DNA of 64,000 nt from positions 1,426,001 through 1,490,000 of the forward strand of contig NZ_CP011339.1 in NCBI RefSeq assembly GCF_001264245.1, in the 5' to 3' direction. The notes below the pieces were generated by a model that saw nothing but the letters and a program-made list of their open reading frames with translations, made no database searches and had not been told where the DNA came from. Of the stretch, positions 25,524 to 35,333 are shown piece by piece (the first letter of the stretch is position 1; every line of letters starts with the position of its first letter). Both the position numbers and the translations under genes were made by a program. Source of the stretch: Microcystis panniformis FACHB-1757 (GTDB lineage: Bacteria > Cyanobacteriota > Cyanobacteriia > Cyanobacteriales > Microcystaceae).

Positions 25524-25790
25524 TTAGATAACCCCCAGACGGGAAAGACCGAGGATGACACCGGCGCCGAGGACATGACCAAAACTGGTAGTACCCAGTA
25601 AAGCGCCTAATCCCATACCACCGAATAAAGCGGGGGAAGGTAAAGCAGGACCGACATTTTGTTGTTTAATAGTCGCTTTACCGAAAGCAATAGCGAGAAT
25701 ATTGCAGATAATCATGACAATCGCCACTTTGGGACTCCATTCGCTGGAACCTTGTACGGCGGTGGCGGCCATTAATAGGGTTGAATACAT
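25524..25790 (-). CDS. psaK: Photosystem I reaction centre subunit PsaK
   Basis: Peripheral two-helix subunit of photosystem I that helps bind antenna chlorophyll and interacts with other antenna proteins. The 88-residue product has helices at about residues 20-38 (PKVAIVMIICNILAIAFGKA) and 60-84 (GMGLGALLGTTSFGHVLGAG). The ALPSPALFGGMGLGALLGTT block is characteristic. AGGAGAATTTCA before the ATG is a good ribosome-binding site. Monocistronic with its own terminator. Confidence 0.95.
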   Translation of the reverse strand: MYSTLLMAATAVQGSSEWSPKVAIVMIICNILAIAFGKATIKQQNVGPALPSPALFGGMGLGALLGTTSFGHVLGAGVILGLSRLGVI

Positions 25791-25934
25791 TGAAATTCTC
25801 CTGAACAGGTCGTTTTAAGTTTTTAATCTTAAAGGTAGTTTTCACCCCAGATCACGGCCTGTTGCAATACTTAATAATCAAAAGCAGAGGAGTCAACAAT
25901 AAGGCCGATTCGTCTCCACTCATGAACTACTCGC

Positions 25935-26171
25935 CTAGTACAAATTTAAGTTTAAGCCTACTTCTCTAGCGAAGACGGCTAATCCTTTCTTTTCAATGGT
26001 TTTGATAGCTTTGGTGGAGATGCGTAGTTTTACCCAACGGTTGCCTTCCGACCACCAAACTCTTTTCCATTGTAGGTTAGCTTCTTGTAATTTTTTGGTG
26101 CGACGGTGGGAGTGGGACACCGCATAGGCGTTATTGGCCTTTTTCCCCGTCATAGTACAGACTCTAGACAT
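25935..26171 (-). CDS. rpmB: 50S ribosomal protein L28
   Basis: Structural protein of the large ribosomal subunit. MSRVCTMTGKKANNAYAVSH and SHRRTKKLQEANLQWKRVWW are diagnostic, and RWVKLRISTKAIKTIEKKGL closes the domain; 78 residues is the cyanobacterial size. GGAGTAAATT precedes the start. It stands alone, as in most cyanobacteria. Confidence 0.97.
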   Translation of the reverse strand: MSRVCTMTGKKANNAYAVSHSHRRTKKLQEANLQWKRVWWSEGNRWVKLRISTKAIKTIEKKGLAVFAREVGLNLNLY

Positions 26172-26423
26172 AATTTACTCCTGTGCGATCGATGTTTGTC
26201 AATAGTCAACCTTTCTAGTTTAACTCAAATCTCGCCAGAAGTCCCCCTTCCCCTGGGTGAAGTGAACGGAGATAAATTTAACAGCAAGTGGGGGGATTAA
26301 GAAGTTGATTAAACCGGTTCACTGCTCAGACAATTTCGACAATTGCATCAAAGGTAATGGTGAGAATATTGTCAACAAATTTAGCTGTAATTTTTTACTG
26401 AATAAAAAATATTTTAATAAGTT

Positions 26424-26846
26424 TTACATAGTTTCTATTATTCTGGTTAATTCATTTTTGTTTTTCCACAATTTTACTTGAAAATCTTGGTATATTTTGG
26501 CGATAAAAGGGGCTTGATTACCTTGAGTTATTTTTTCAATTTTATCGATTGTTTCGACAAAAATATTAACCATGGTTTGACGAGGTAAGTTGCCAGAAAC
26601 TAGAACAAATACTTGAGCCTGATAACGGGCTATCTGTTGAACTTCTAAAATATTTCTACCAATGTTTACATCTTTAGTTAATACTATCCATCCTCTTTGA
26701 CTAACAATAGGTAGCCACTCCGTATCCGGTGCATCTGGGGCAAAATGGGCATGATGAAATTCAATTTTAACCCCTATTTCTTGCAAAGCTTCACCGATAG
26801 ATTTTCCTAAAGCGCGGTCGATAAAATAGGTGTATTGATAGGTCAT
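26424..26846 (-). CDS. PIN-like toxin of the VapC45 type
   Basis: 140 residues from ATG 26846; a longer frame (start 26864) is less likely because the ATG at 26846 overlaps the antitoxin stop as ATGA. MTYQYTYFIDRALGKSIGEA near the N-terminus and GWIVLTKDVNIGRNILEVQQ (about 53-72) are typical of the PIN-like proteins paired with DUF433/HTH antitoxins. Predicted ribonuclease toxin. Confidence 0.8.
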   Translation of the reverse strand: MTYQYTYFIDRALGKSIGEALQEIGVKIEFHHAHFAPDAPDTEWLPIVSQRGWIVLTKDVNIGRNILEVQQIARYQAQVFVLVSGNLPRQTMVNIFVETIDKIEKITQGNQAPFIAKIYQDFQVKLWKNKNELTRIIETM

Positions 26847-27559
26847 GCCGCTTGCCAATTGCACTCGAATAAAATCGCTTTTTCAATTTGCCAAGGTTGA
26901 CAATTATAATCATTGGCAATATCTTCTATAGAGTCCCCCGCATCATAAAGTTCTGTGACAACTTTAGTGGGAATTCCTGTTCCTGTGATCACGGGGTTTC
27001 CAAAGGAAATATTAGGGTCTATCTTTAGGACTTTATTGCTGAAGTCTTCCCCATTTATGTCGATAGTGGGAAAAAGCCGTGTGGCGATATCTTGTTCATC
27101 CCATTCAATACGAGTTAAGAGATTATTTAAGAATTGTTTCATCGTCAATTGTCCCGAACGGGAGGCATTAATTAAATGTTCAAATTGTTCAATAAAAAGG
27201 TCAGTTCCATCGGTACTAAATTGTTTTTGAACCAGAGGATGATCGGTGTTAAATTGTTCACTAATATAGTCTAGTGCCAGTCTAACTTTATCGAGAGGGA
27301 TGTTATGAACTTTGCGAATAACTCTTAAAACGTGCGCTTCCACTAAGTTAGTAAAGGAAAGTTGCGGAATATTCGGATTAGGTCGTTGAATGAGGGGTAA
27401 AAACTCTTTTTGTCCTTTTTTAGTGGGGTAGGTGCGTCCTCGTACCCACGTTCTCAGAGTGGGTAAAGGAATATGGAGATAGCGCGCAGTATCGGCTATA
27501 GTGTAGGTGGGAACATGATAGAGATGCTCTAGAGATAAGGGAGATGATGCTTTGACCAT
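26843..27559 (-). CDS. DUF433/HTH antitoxin of the VapB45 type
   Basis: 238 residues. The N-terminal part has a MerR-like helix-turn-helix (YTIADTARYLHIPLPTLRTW, about residues 18-37), and the C-terminal part has DUF433 (NPVITGTGIPTKVVTELYDA then DSIEDIANDYNCQPWQIEKA, about 187-228). This is the large form of the DUF433 antitoxin family, longer than the one at 19346. Its stop overlaps the toxin start. Confidence 0.83.
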   Translation of the reverse strand: MVKASSPLSLEHLYHVPTYTIADTARYLHIPLPTLRTWVRGRTYPTKKGQKEFLPLIQRPNPNIPQLSFTNLVEAHVLRVIRKVHNIPLDKVRLALDYISEQFNTDHPLVQKQFSTDGTDLFIEQFEHLINASRSGQLTMKQFLNNLLTRIEWDEQDIATRLFPTIDINGEDFSNKVLKIDPNISFGNPVITGTGIPTKVVTELYDAGDSIEDIANDYNCQPWQIEKAILFECNWQAA

Positions 27560-27733
27560 CGTTAATATTTTGGTGAAGTTGTTGAGATGAGATTATCGCC
27601 TATTATTTCATTTTAGCTAATTTTGGTATCCTTGAGGAGAGGGATAAAGCAGGATGAGGGCATCTCAGTGGACATTGGGGCTAAATGAGGTTATATTTTA
27701 TCTATAGAAGAACGTTTGTATGTCGCAACGATA

Positions 27734-30700
27734 ATGAGTAACTCACTGCCAAAATATCTAGAGGAAATCACGGGCATTTATCAACAGGGTAACGCCACAG
27801 AACACAGTTATCGTCCTGCTTTAAAAAAATTAATTGAATCCCTAAATAATAACCTACAAGCTCTCAATGAACCCAAAAGGATTGCTTGTGGCGCTCCAGA
27901 TTTTGTGATTAATCAGGGTATGGTAGAAATTGGCCATCTGGAAGCAAAAGATATCGGAACTTCTCTCAAAAAGGTTGAAAATACTCCCCAAATAAAACGT
28001 TATTTACAGGCTTTGGGTAATTTAATTATCACCGATCATTTAGAATTTCGTTGGTATGTATCGGGAGAATTGCGTCTATCAGCTGCCGTGGCAAGTCTTA
28101 ATCAAAAAAAGCAAATTAAACCTGATTCCCAGGGTATTTTACAAGTAGAACAATTGTTCTGTCAATTTTTCCTCTCAAAAGTTATTCAGATAACAACACC
28201 GCGAGAATTAGCCAAAAAAATGGCCGCTTTAGCGCAGTTAATTCGAGATGCAATCGGCCAAGCTTTAAAAGATCAAGATTGCGGGGGAATGTTGCGGCAA
28301 CAATTGCAATCTTTTCAACGAGTTTTAATTAGTGATCTCAATGAAGCGCAGTTTGCCGATATGTATGCACAAACAATCTGTTATGGTTTATTCGCAGCAC
28401 GCTGTAATACGGATCAAATAAGTTCTTTTTCCAGGGAAACGGCAGCATTTCGCCTCCCAAAAACTAACCCTTTTTTGCGGGGAATTTTTCATCAAATTGC
28501 TGGTACAGAATTAGATGAGCGGATTACTTGGGCCGTGGATACTCTAGCCACTATTTTACAACAAACGGACATGGAGGGGATTCTCGGCAGCTTTGGAAAA
28601 CGCACGCGCAAGCAGGATCCTGTGGTTCACTTTTATGAGACTTTTTTAGCCGAATACGATAGTAAAATGCGTGAGTCTAGGGGGGTTTATTATACCCCTG
28701 AACCCGTCGTTTCTTACATGGTTCGCAGTGTGGACTATATTCTAAAAATAAGTTTCAGATTCCTAAAGGTTTGGCCGATGCCAAAAAATTACGATTAAGA
28801 ATCCTAATGATAGCCAAGAAACTCAGGAAGTTCACCAAGTTTTAATCCTCGATCCTGCTGTGGGAACTGGCACTTTTTTACACTCTGTTATCGACCATAT
28901 CTATGATAGTTTTCGTCAACAGAAAGGGATGTGGTCTAGTTATGTCAGTAAACATTTATTACCCCGTCTCTTTGGGTTTGAGTTACTGATGGCTCCCTAC
29001 ACCGTAGCACACATGAAATTAGGTTTACAACTTCAGGAATTAGGCTATGATTTTAGTGCCGATGAACGCTTGGGAATCTATCTCACCAACACCCTACAGG
29101 AAGCTTTTCAAATTCCCCCTGCTGATGGTTTTTTAAATCGTATTCGCGATGAAGCAGAGTCAGCGCAAGGTGTTAAGCAAGAACATCCGGTTATGGTGAT
29201 TATTGGTAATCCTCCCTACTCTGGACATTCCGTAAATACAGGAGAATGGATTAAGGAATTATTGAAGGGAAAAGATATTATTTCTGGAGAAAAAACTGCT
29301 AGTTATTTTGAAGTAGATGAGCAACCTTTAGGCGAAAAAAATCCCAAATGGTTAAATGATGATTATGTCAAATTTATTCGCTTTAGTCAATGGCGCATCG
29401 AGAAAACTGGTTACGGAATTTTAGCTTTTGTTACTAATCATGGTTATCTGGATAACCCAACTTTTCGGGGAATGCGTCAAAGTTTATTAAAAACTTTTGA
29501 TGATATTTATATTCTCGATTTACACGGCAATAGTAAGAAAAAAGAAGTTTGTCCCGACGGTTCACCGGATCAAAATGTGTTTGATATTCAGCAAGGTGTA
29601 GCTATTGGTATTTTTATTAAATATCACAATGGTTCTTCAAATTTAGCTAAAGTTTATCATGCTGATTTATGGGGCAAAAGAGAGATGATTGAGAATCAAG
29701 TTATTGTCGGTGGTAAGTATCATTGGTTAGAGGAAAATGATCTTTATTCTACTTCTTGGCAAGAATTACAACCTGATTCTCCTTTTTATCTATTTAAACC
29801 TCAGAATATTAATCTGCGCTCGGAATACGATCAATTTTGGAAGATTACTGAAATTATGCCAGTGAATGTCTTAGGATTTCAGACTCATCGAGATAATTTT
29901 GCTATAGATTTTGACAAATATAAGATAACTAAAAGATTTCAAGAACTAAGAGAAAATAATCTTTCTAACGAAGATTATACTACTAAGTATGATATTAAAG
30001 ATAACCGAGATTGGAAATTAAATAGAGTTCGTCAAGCAATTCGTTTAGATGACCAATGGCAAAATAAAATAACTACTTGTCTCTATCGTCCTTTTGACCA
30101 GCGTTATTGTTATTATAGTGATTTGATCATGGACAGACCTAGGCGAGAGTTAATTGATCATGTCTTGGGAAAAGAAAATTTATGCTTACTATCTTCTAGA
30201 CAACAGGCAACATTAGGTTATAGACATTGTTGGTTATCTGATCAACCTGCTAATGATTGTGTTATTTCAACAACGAGTAGAGAAGCAAATCAAGTATTCC
30301 CCCTTTATCTTTATCCAACCAATACCCCAACCCTATTTGAAACAGAACCAACCAACTCGCCAAATGGTCGCCGTCCCAATCTAGCGCCTGAATTTATTAA
30401 GGAACTTTCGGCAAAACTTGACTTAGAATTTATCAGTGATGGCAAAGGAGACGAAAAGAAAACCTTTGGACCAGAAGACATTTTTAACTATATCTATGCC
30501 GTCTTTCACTCTCCCCAATATCGCCAACGTTACGCCGAATTTTTAAAAATAGACTTTCCTCGTGTTCCCCTAACCAGTAATCAAGAATTATTCTGGGAAT
30601 TAGTCAAAAAAGGTGACAGATTAGTACATTTACACCTGATGAAAGCAACGGGAAAAGAAATTAGTAGCTATCCCGTGGCGGGTTCTAATCTAGTCGAACA

Positions 30701-30974
30701 GGTGAAATATGACGAAAATAAACAACAAATTTCGATTAATTCTGACCAGTATTTTGCGGGGATTCCGCCCCAAATTTGGAACTTTTATATCGGCGGTTAT
30801 CAAGTGTGTCAGAAGTGGCTAAAAGACCGCAAAGGTCGCCACCTTAGCTACGATGACCTAGAACATTATCAACAAATTATCTCCATTTTGGGCGAATCGA
30901 TCGCAATTATGGAAACCATAGATATAATGGTTCTTCGGTTTGTCTTATGCAATGGACGGGGTTATAAGGAATGA
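27734..30974 (+). pseudogene. Type ISP restriction-modification enzyme, two frameshifts and a MITE at its 3' end
   Basis: Large single-chain enzyme with nuclease/helicase-like N-terminus, N6-adenine methyltransferase and specificity region. Start ATG 27734 is preferred to TTG 27716. The first frame runs to about 28747 (…MVRSVDYILK), the middle frame reads NKFQIPKGLADAKKL to about 28793, and the last frame reads IKNPNDSQETQEVHQVLILD then DPAVGTGTFL (motif I) and GNPPYSG (motif IV, about 29209). Each shift is one missing base near an A-run. The C-terminus is cut by a 187-bp MITE at 30929; removing it and one copy of the 8-bp duplication gives DIIINKYGGFPFS and a stop at 31157, the expected C-terminal end. 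Function is lost unless the frameshifts are sequencing errors. Confidence 0.85.
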
Positions 30975-31115
30975 AACCCTTATAGAGACAGACATTACCG
31001 CAATTTTTGTCAATTGTTTGCGATCTAGAGTGAACTAATCAATTAAATCCCTTACCAGATAAGGATTTAGTCGATTTATGCCCCCCTATCGAACCATACC
31101 AAGTCCCGAAGAGCC
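30929..31115. mobile_element. ISL3-type MITE, 187 bp, with 8-bp target duplication
   Basis: Ends GGTTCTTCGG and CCGAAGAGCC are inverted repeats, and GATATAAT flanks both sides (30921-30928 and 31116-31123). A same-length relative in the opposite orientation is at 62781-62967. The repeat ends match the ISL3-family element at the right end of this window, so the mobilising transposase is probably of that family. Confidence 0.93.
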
Positions 31116-31310
31116 GATATAATTATCAATAAATATGGTGGTTTCCCCTTTAGTTAAGCCACCGGTGAGAGAAGATTAACTCTAAATCCGTTGACTATAG
31201 GCTACATATCAGGACAGGTAAAAGGGAGAATCAATAATCAGTACAGGTGCAAGATTTTGAGAGAATCGTGCTTCAAAACCTTGCGTTTTCATCGGCCCGC
31301 GTCCTGTAGG

Positions 31311-31381
31311 GGCGAAGCATTCGGGCAATAACCTATCGGTGAAACCGGAGATTTTCTATCCGAATGCTTCGCCCGTACTTT
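31311..31381. repeat. Hairpin repeat family C
   Basis: CCTGTAGGGGCGAAGCATTC and GAATGCTTCGCCCGTAC are inverted repeats of about 17 bp separated by about 40 bp, allowing a long hairpin. The left half also occurs at 61634-61680 directly at the stop codon of the hybrid kinase. Rest of 31158-31907 holds no convincing gene. Confidence 0.8.
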
Positions 31382-31699
31382 TTGCCGCAAACCCTAGATT
31401 GATATTTTATCGCAGGTTTCAACCACAGATAAAGCGTCTTCTAGGTTATATTTATTAGGGTTTTTCTTCCTTTTTTGTTGCGGTTGCCTTTTAAATTTAT
31501 ATTGAAATGTCTCAAAAATTTTGGCGTTGTCAAATTGAAAGATCTCCGAATCAGCACCGGAACTGAAATTACTTTGATAGGAAAGATTACATGGCATCTT
31601 GACAATTAGTGTTTAATGAACGAATAGTGCCGATAGTTGGCCTTAAGTGGGGAACAAGAGTCGCTCGATTTAGCAGTGGAATTAGCCCTACAATCGGCG

Positions 31700-31725
31700 T
31701 AGGGCTAATTCATGAATTAGCCCTA
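31700..31725. repeat. 26-bp palindrome and adjacent inverted repeats
   Basis: TAGGGCTAATTCA and its reverse complement are fused head to head, a variant of the palindromes at 2199 and 25381. On its right (31729-31808) GGCGTTGTCAAATTGAAAGA pairs with TCTGACAACGCC, another partial inverted repeat; its left arm also occurs at 31522-31554. Confidence 0.75.
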
Positions 31726-31907
31726 CAATCGGCGTTGTCAAATTGAAAGATGCTCCGAATCAGTTGGGAGCATTGCATCTTTCCTCTTCTGAATCTGACA
31801 ACGCCGTCCCTGTTCACCGATAAATGATTCTCCACTCCCAACCAGAGTGATACAATTGTTAACACCACAGACCAAGAGCCAATCGAAGCGAGAGAATAAA
31901 AACTGCT

Positions 31908-34723
31908 ATGTTAAAAGCCCTACTCGGAGACCCCAACGCCCGCAAAATTAAAAAATTTCAGCCCCTCGTCACCGAAATCAACCTGCTGGAAGAAGACATT
32001 AAAAACCTGTCCGATGAGGAATTAAGGAGCAAAACCAGCGAATTTAAGGAAAGATTGGACAAAGCGAGAAATTATGACGAAAGAGAGGAGATTCTCGAGG
32101 AAATCCTCCCCGAAGCTTTCGCCATTGTCCGGGAAGCGGGAATCCGAGTCTTAGGGATGCGTCACTTTGACGTGCAGTTATTGGGGGGAATGGTACTGAA
32201 CAAAGGACAAATCGCCGAGATGAAAACCGGGGAAGGAAAAACCCTGGTTGCCACTCTCCCCGCTTATTTGAATGGATTGACCGGAAAAGGGGTTCACGTC
32301 GTCACCGTTAACGATTATCTCGCCCGTCGTGACGCGGAATGGATGGGGCAGGTACACCGCTTTTTAGGGTTAAGTGTGGGACTAATTCAAGCCGGCATGA
32401 GTCCGGAAGAAAGAAAGAAAAATTATGCCTGTGACATCACCTACACCACTAACAGCGAACTCGGCTTTGATTATCTGCGCGATAACATGGCTACAGTGAT
32501 GGGGGAAGTTGTCCAAAGACCCTTTAACTACTGCGTTATTGACGAGGTGGACTCAATTCTTATCGATGAGGCCAGAACTCCATTAATTATATCAGGAGCG
32601 ATCGATCGGCCCACAGAAAAATATATTCTCGCCGCCGAAATCGCCAAGCAATTAGTACGCCAAGAAGTAGAAGACGGACCGGGAGACTACGAAGTTAACG
32701 AAAAAGACCGTAACGTTTTAATGACCGATGAAGGCTTTAAAAAAGCGGAAGAACTATTAGGAGTTACCGATTTATACGACCAAGAAAATCCCTGGGCGCA
32801 TTATATTTCTAACGCTATTCGCGCCAAAGAACTCCAGAAAAAAGACGTTAACTATATCGTCCGCAGCGGTGAAATTGTTATTGTTGATGAATTCACCGGA
32901 CGGGTATTACCGGGGCGACGTTGGGGCGATGGTTTACATCAGGCAGTGGAGGCTAAGGAAGGGGTAGAAATTCAACAGGAAACCCAAACCTTAGCCACGA
33001 TTACCTATCAAAACTTTTTCCTGCTCTATCCGAAATTATCTGGCATGACCGGGACGGCCAAAACCGAAGAAACGGAGCTAGAAAAAGTCTATAACCTGCA
33101 AGTAACAATTATTCCCACTAACCGCGTTTCTCGTCGGCAAGATTTAGCCGATGTGGTCTATAAAAATGAACAGGCAAAATGGAACGCCGTCGCCGAAGAA
33201 TGTCAACAAATGCACGAACAGGGTCGCCCAGTTTTAGTCGGTACCACCAGTGTGGAAAAATCAGAAGTGCTTTCGCTGTTATTACAGGAAAGAAAGATTC
33301 CCCATAACTTACTTAATGCTCGTCCAGAAAACGTGGAACGGGAATCGGAAATCGTCGCCCAAGCAGGCCGGGCCGGGGCCGTAACTATTGCTACGAATAT
33401 GGCGGGACGGGGAACCGATATCATCCTCGGTGGTAACTCCGACTATATGGCCCGATTGAAAATTCGCGAGTATTTAATGCCCAAATTAGTTATGCCCGAG
33501 GATGACAATTTGGCCTTTAGTTTACCCAGTTTAGGCGAACGCAATCGCCCCCAAGGATTCGCTCCGGATAAAAAGAAAAAAACTGGCGTGCCTCAGCAGA
33601 AATTTTTCCCACCGAGTTACCGAAAGAGGTAGAAAATGCCCTGAAAGAAGCGGTTAAATTTGCCGTTGATACCCACGGAACTCAAAGTTTACCGGAATTA
33701 GAAGTAGAAGAAAAAATCGCTATCGCAGCCGAAAAAGCCCCGACGGATGACCCGGTTATTCAAAAGTTACGGGAAGTCTATAAATTAATTCGCAAAAGTT
33801 ATGAAGATTACACGGGTAAAGAACACGATGAGGTAGTAGAAAGGGGCGGACTGCACGTTATCGGGACGGAACGCCACGAATCCCGCCGTATTGACAACCA
33901 ATTGCGAGGCCGGGCGGGCAGACAGGGCGACCCTGGTTCCACACGCTTCTTTTTAAGCCTAGAAGACAATTTATTGCGGATTTTTGGGGGCGACCGCGTG
34001 GCGGGTTTAATGGATGCCTTCCGGGTGGAAGAAGATATGCCCATTGAATCGGGAATGTTAACTCGTTCTCTGGAAGGAGCGCAAAGAAAAGTGGAAACCT
34101 TCTATTATGATGCCAGGAAACAGGTGTTTGAATACGACGAGGTGATGAATAATCAACGGCGCGCTATTTATGCCGAACGTCGTCGGGTTTTGGAGGGGAT
34201 GGACTTAAAAGAACAGGTGCTGCAATACGCCGAAAAAACCATGGATGAAATCGTCACGGCTTATGTGAATCCCGAACTGCCGGCGGAAGAATGGGATTTA
34301 GAAAAACTGATTAGTAAGTCTCAGGAATTCGTCCATCTGTTGGCAGATATTACCGCTAAAGATATCGAGGATATGAGTGTTAATGATATCAAGATGTTCC
34401 TACACGAAGAAGTTCGCAAAGCCTACGAAATTAAAGAACGTCAAGTGGATAATATTCGCGCCGGTTTAATGCGCGATGCCGAACGTTATTTTATTCTGCA
34501 ACAAATCGATATGTTATGGCGCGAACATCTGCAAGCTATGGAAGCTTTACGCGAGTCGATTGGTTTACGCGGTTACGGTCAAAAAGACCCCCTAATTGAG
34601 TATAAACAGGAAGGCTACGAGATGTTTTTAGAAATGATGATTGATATCCGTCGCAACGTGGTTTATTCCCTGTTCCAATTCCAACCGCAAGGACAACCCC
34701 AAGCAGTGGCTAGTGAACAGTAA
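31908..34723 (+). CDS. secA: Preprotein translocase ATPase SecA (with an apparent frameshift near 33575)
   Basis: Motor ATPase that pushes preproteins through SecYEG. Reading frame 31908 to about 33575 covers the N-terminal ATPase: MKTGEGKTLVATL (Walker A, about residues 105-117), the DEVDSILIDEARTPLIISGA DEAD-like box and the preprotein cross-linking domain; it would end at 33632 as a truncated 574-residue protein. A one-base loss in the A-run GATAAAAAGAAAAAAACT restores the expected sequence ASAEIFPTELPKEVENALKE and continues to 34723 through GTERHESRRIDNQLRGRAGR and the C-terminal wing. The full length of about 938 residues is normal for cyanobacteria. Because SecA is essential and single-copy in cyanobacteria as far as I know, a sequencing or assembly error is likelier than a real mutation. 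Confidence 0.92.
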
Positions 34724-34748
34724 AAATTAAAAGTTGGTTTAAATTGGG

Positions 34749-34782
34749 GAGAATTGGCTAAGGCTGATTCTCTCATTTTTTT
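34749..34782 (+). terminator. Terminator after secA
   Basis: GAGAATTGGCTAAGGCTGATTCTC hairpin (5-bp core stem) followed by CATTTTTTT, 25 bp after the secA stop. Confidence 0.6.
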
Positions 34783-34793
34783 CTACCGAGAAA

Positions 34794-35099
34794 TCAGTCA
34801 CCCACAATCCACACTAGGACTAAAATTATCAGTCCGATTACTCCATAGGACAGCAACGACCCCAAAGAATTAAGAATTTGTATGGGAAAATGAATCAAAA
34901 CTTGGTAAGTAAAATCCGTAACTGCCAGCAAGGCAGTGAAAAATATAGTCACAAGTGTTATCATAAGTAATATCTTCTCAATCTGATAGAATAAATGGCT
35001 ATCCTTTGCGGGAATCGGCAGTGGATAGTCAGAAGTTAGGAGATTATCCCCAAGAAAAAACTCGGAGTGCGGTAGAATCGGGAGAGCGTTGGGTTTCAT
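34794..35099 (-). CDS. Small two-helix membrane protein (start uncertain)
   Basis: Up to 101 residues, with two hydrophobic helices at about residues 43-66 (ILLMITLVTIFFTALLAVTD) and 77-99 (LGSLLSYGVIGLIILVLVWI). The first 13 codons (MKPNALPILPHSE) lie in a repeat that reads like MITE family A, so the gene may begin at a later ATG (for example MITLVT) or have been truncated by the repeat. No family recognised. Confidence 0.45.
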   Translation of the reverse strand: MKPNALPILPHSEFFLGDNLLTSDYPLPIPAKDSHLFYQIEKILLMITLVTIFFTALLAVTDFTYQVLIHFPIQILNSLGSLLSYGVIGLIILVLVWIVGD

Positions 35100-35215
35100 G
35101 CTTCAACCGTTCGGCAAAAGCTCACGGCCGAAGCCCAACCTACGTTCTTGTTAAATAAGATTTAGTATAACTCGATCGCTGTTAAAATTGCGGTAGAATC
35201 AGGAGAGCTAATTTG
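35085..35215. repeat. Repeat left of the AAA-DUF4276 pair
   Basis: GTTGGGTTTCATGCTTCAAC and CCCAACCTACGTTCTTGTTA, then AGATTTAGTATAACTCGATC and GCTGTTAAAATTGCGGTAGA. The same modules recur inverted at 37385-37490. Confidence 0.8.
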
Positions 35216-35333
35216 CTATAACCAGTCCAGAAGAGCGAGATTACTAAAAATTGACCAGTTTTTTGCGGGAACTGGGAAAATTAACAGCTAATCTGGGACA
35301 AGACGAGCTAAAAGCAGCAGAGAGCAACAATCA

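Noticed and set aside
31394..31597. 67-residue minus-strand frame
   Set aside because: Most of it overlaps repeat sequences also found at 31729-31765, and no ribosome-binding site or family resemblance was seen.
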